Source: Tepidimonas sp036825565
Lineage (GTDB): Bacteria > Pseudomonadota > Gammaproteobacteria > Burkholderiales > Burkholderiaceae_C
Assembly (NCBI RefSeq): GCF_036825565.1
Contig: NZ_DAISXZ010000001.1
Coordinates: 1-64,000, forward strand
Direction of reading: 5' to 3'
DNA length: 64,000 nt
The notes below the pieces were generated by a model. It saw only the letters and a list, made by a program, of their open reading frames with translations. It was not told the origin of the DNA and did no database searches. Made by a program: the position numbers and the translations under genes. Below, piece by piece: positions 63,056 through 64,000 of the stretch (its first letter is position 1; the number at the start of each line of letters is the position of its first letter).

Positions 63056-64000
63056 CGCGGCGCCCTCCGCCGCGTGGGCGTGGTGGGGGCGGCCGACGCG
63101 GGCGCATCCAGCGCTTGCGCCAGCGCCTGCAGGGCCTGCGGCGGCTGCGCCGACAGTCGCCACCAGCCCGGCAGGCCCAACGACGTGGCATCGCGCAGCT
63201 TCACGCCATGCGCGCGCAGCGCCGCCGCGTCGATCGGTTGCGGCGGGCGGGCGCAGAGAAACGGCGTGACGCTAGCGGCGACTTCCCAACCGCGCGCCCG
63301 CAGCATCTGCACGAGCGCCGCCTTCCATTGCGCCAGCGTGGCCAGGGTCGCCTCCAGCCAGCGCTGCGTGGACGGCTCCGTCCAGGCGGTCAGCAGCGCC
63401 ACGCCGTCAGCCCCGATCGGCCACGACGGCGCCAGCGCCTGCAGCTCGGCGAGCTGCTCAGGCGGGGCATCCTGCGGCGCGATCACGTAGGCCGCACGCA
63501 CGCCGGTCAGGCCCAGCGCCTTGTTCGGGCTGTGCAGCTGCCAGCAGCGGGCACGCTGGGCGTCGGACGGCACCGCGTCACCTTGCAGCCGCAGCGGCGC
63601 GTAGGCCAGGTCCAGCGTGACGGGTGCGCCGGCGGCCAGCAGCGCCTTGGCCACGGCGGCATCCTCCGGCTGGCCAAGCGGACTGCCGGGGTCGCACAGC
63701 CAGCCGGCGCGCGCCTGCGCCGGGCTGGGTGCGCGCACCAGCCCCCAGACCCCCGCGGCGTGCGCGTAATCGCCGTAGCCCGGCGCCGGCCACCAGACGG
63801 GGCCGGGCGCGTGTTGCGCGCACCAGGCGGCAAAGCGCAGGATCCATTCGCTGCCGCTGGCAGCCAGCAGCACGCGCGACGGCGCCACGCCGTGCTGGCG
63901 CGCCAGCCGATGGCGCAAGTCCGTGTAGGCGGGGTCGGGGTAGTGGCGCCGCGCCGCCGTCTGCACGCGCGCCCAGGCTTGTGGACAGGGCCCGCAGGCG
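63052..64000 (-). CDS. cobD: Threonine-phosphate decarboxylase-like aminotransferase, 5' end outside window
   Basis: The frame is open to the right edge; its first visible residues, ACGPCPQAWARVQTA, match the middle of the family, so the start lies beyond 64000. It is a fold-type I PLP enzyme with the PLP lysine in LHSPNKALGLTGVRAAY and ASGSEWILRF upstream. CobD/CobC makes (R)-1-amino-2-propanol phosphate from threonine phosphate for the cobalamin nucleotide loop. Place next to cobQ supports this over histidinol-phosphate aminotransferase. Confidence 0.9.
   Translation of the reverse strand, partial: ACGPCPQAWARVQTAARRHYPDPAYTDLRHRLARQHGVAPSRVLLAASGSEWILRFAAWCAQHAPGPVWWPAPGYGDYAHAAGVWGLVRAPSPAQARAGWLCDPGSPLGQPEDAAVAKALLAAGAPVTLDLAYAPLRLQGDAVPSDAQRARCWQLHSPNKALGLTGVRAAYVIAPQDAPPEQLAELQALAPSWPIGADGVALLTAWTEPSTQRWLEATLATLAQWKAALVQMLRARGWEVAASVTPFLCARPPQPIDAAALRAHGVKLRDATSLGLPGWWRLSAQPPQALQALAQALDAPASAAPTTPTRRRAPR

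Overview
The window looks like an ordinary stretch of a high-GC betaproteobacterial chromosome of the order Burkholderiales, most like the Comamonadaceae and their thermophilic relatives such as Tepidimonas. The genus is inferred from remembered gene orders and protein style; no search was run. Supporting signs are a PhaR polyhydroxyalkanoate regulator, HisZ, the rpsF-priB-rpsR-rplI operon, the ndk to der block joined to hfq-hflX-hflK-hflC-hisZ-purA, and very high GC with long antisense shadow frames. I see no insertion sequence, prophage, integrase or CRISPR array. Both ends cut through a gene: a LOG-family gene on the left and a cobalamin aminotransferase-like gene on the right.

Layout. 1-4.5 kb: LOG protein, P-II protein with glutamine-dependent NAD synthetase, a GNAT-fold protein and soluble pyrophosphatase. 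4.8-6.8 kb: a membrane H+-pyrophosphatase of the K+-independent type. 6.9-10.7 kb: a TlpA-like thioredoxin and the molybdenum cofactor genes moaA-mobA-moeA. 10.7-15.6 kb: YggT, RNase R, two identical tRNA-Leu(CAG) genes and rimO. 15.6-19.7 kb: phaR, a split chromate transporter whose second half carries an in-frame stop, rlmB, and an ABC ATPase divergent from tesA. 19.8-37.4 kb is almost all minus strand. It carries a cystathionine beta-lyase-like enzyme, a phosphoribosyltransferase, purA, hisZ, hflC, hflK, hflX, hfq, der, bamB, a YfgM-like protein, hisS, ispG, rodZ, pilW, rlmN and ndk, many of them joined by 4-base stop/start overlaps. 37.4-42.6 kb: rluB-scpB-rluD, divergent bamD, and the S6-PriB-S18-L9 operon.

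42.6-51.9 kb is the most unusual part. It holds a sodium:solute symporter with an EF-hand-like loop and a CBS-DUF294 nucleotidyltransferase-like protein. It also holds a membrane protein joining HAMP, PAS and histidine-less kinase-like regions to a DEDDh exonuclease, a lone receiver protein, a symporter-histidine kinase fusion and a small membrane protein. Together these look like a nutrient-sensing and signalling module of the CbrA/CrbS kind. A second symporter with its DUF4212 partner lies at 56.7-58.9 kb and also has an EF-hand-like loop.

51.9-56.7 kb holds ppsA, divergent from its regulator ppsR, then a lytic transglycosylase and a small membrane protein. 59.0-64.0 kb holds late cobalamin genes (cobC, cobS, cobT, cobQ, cobD) in one minus-strand run. 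Apart from 13674-14175, which holds the two tRNA genes, no gap between genes exceeds about 250 bases.
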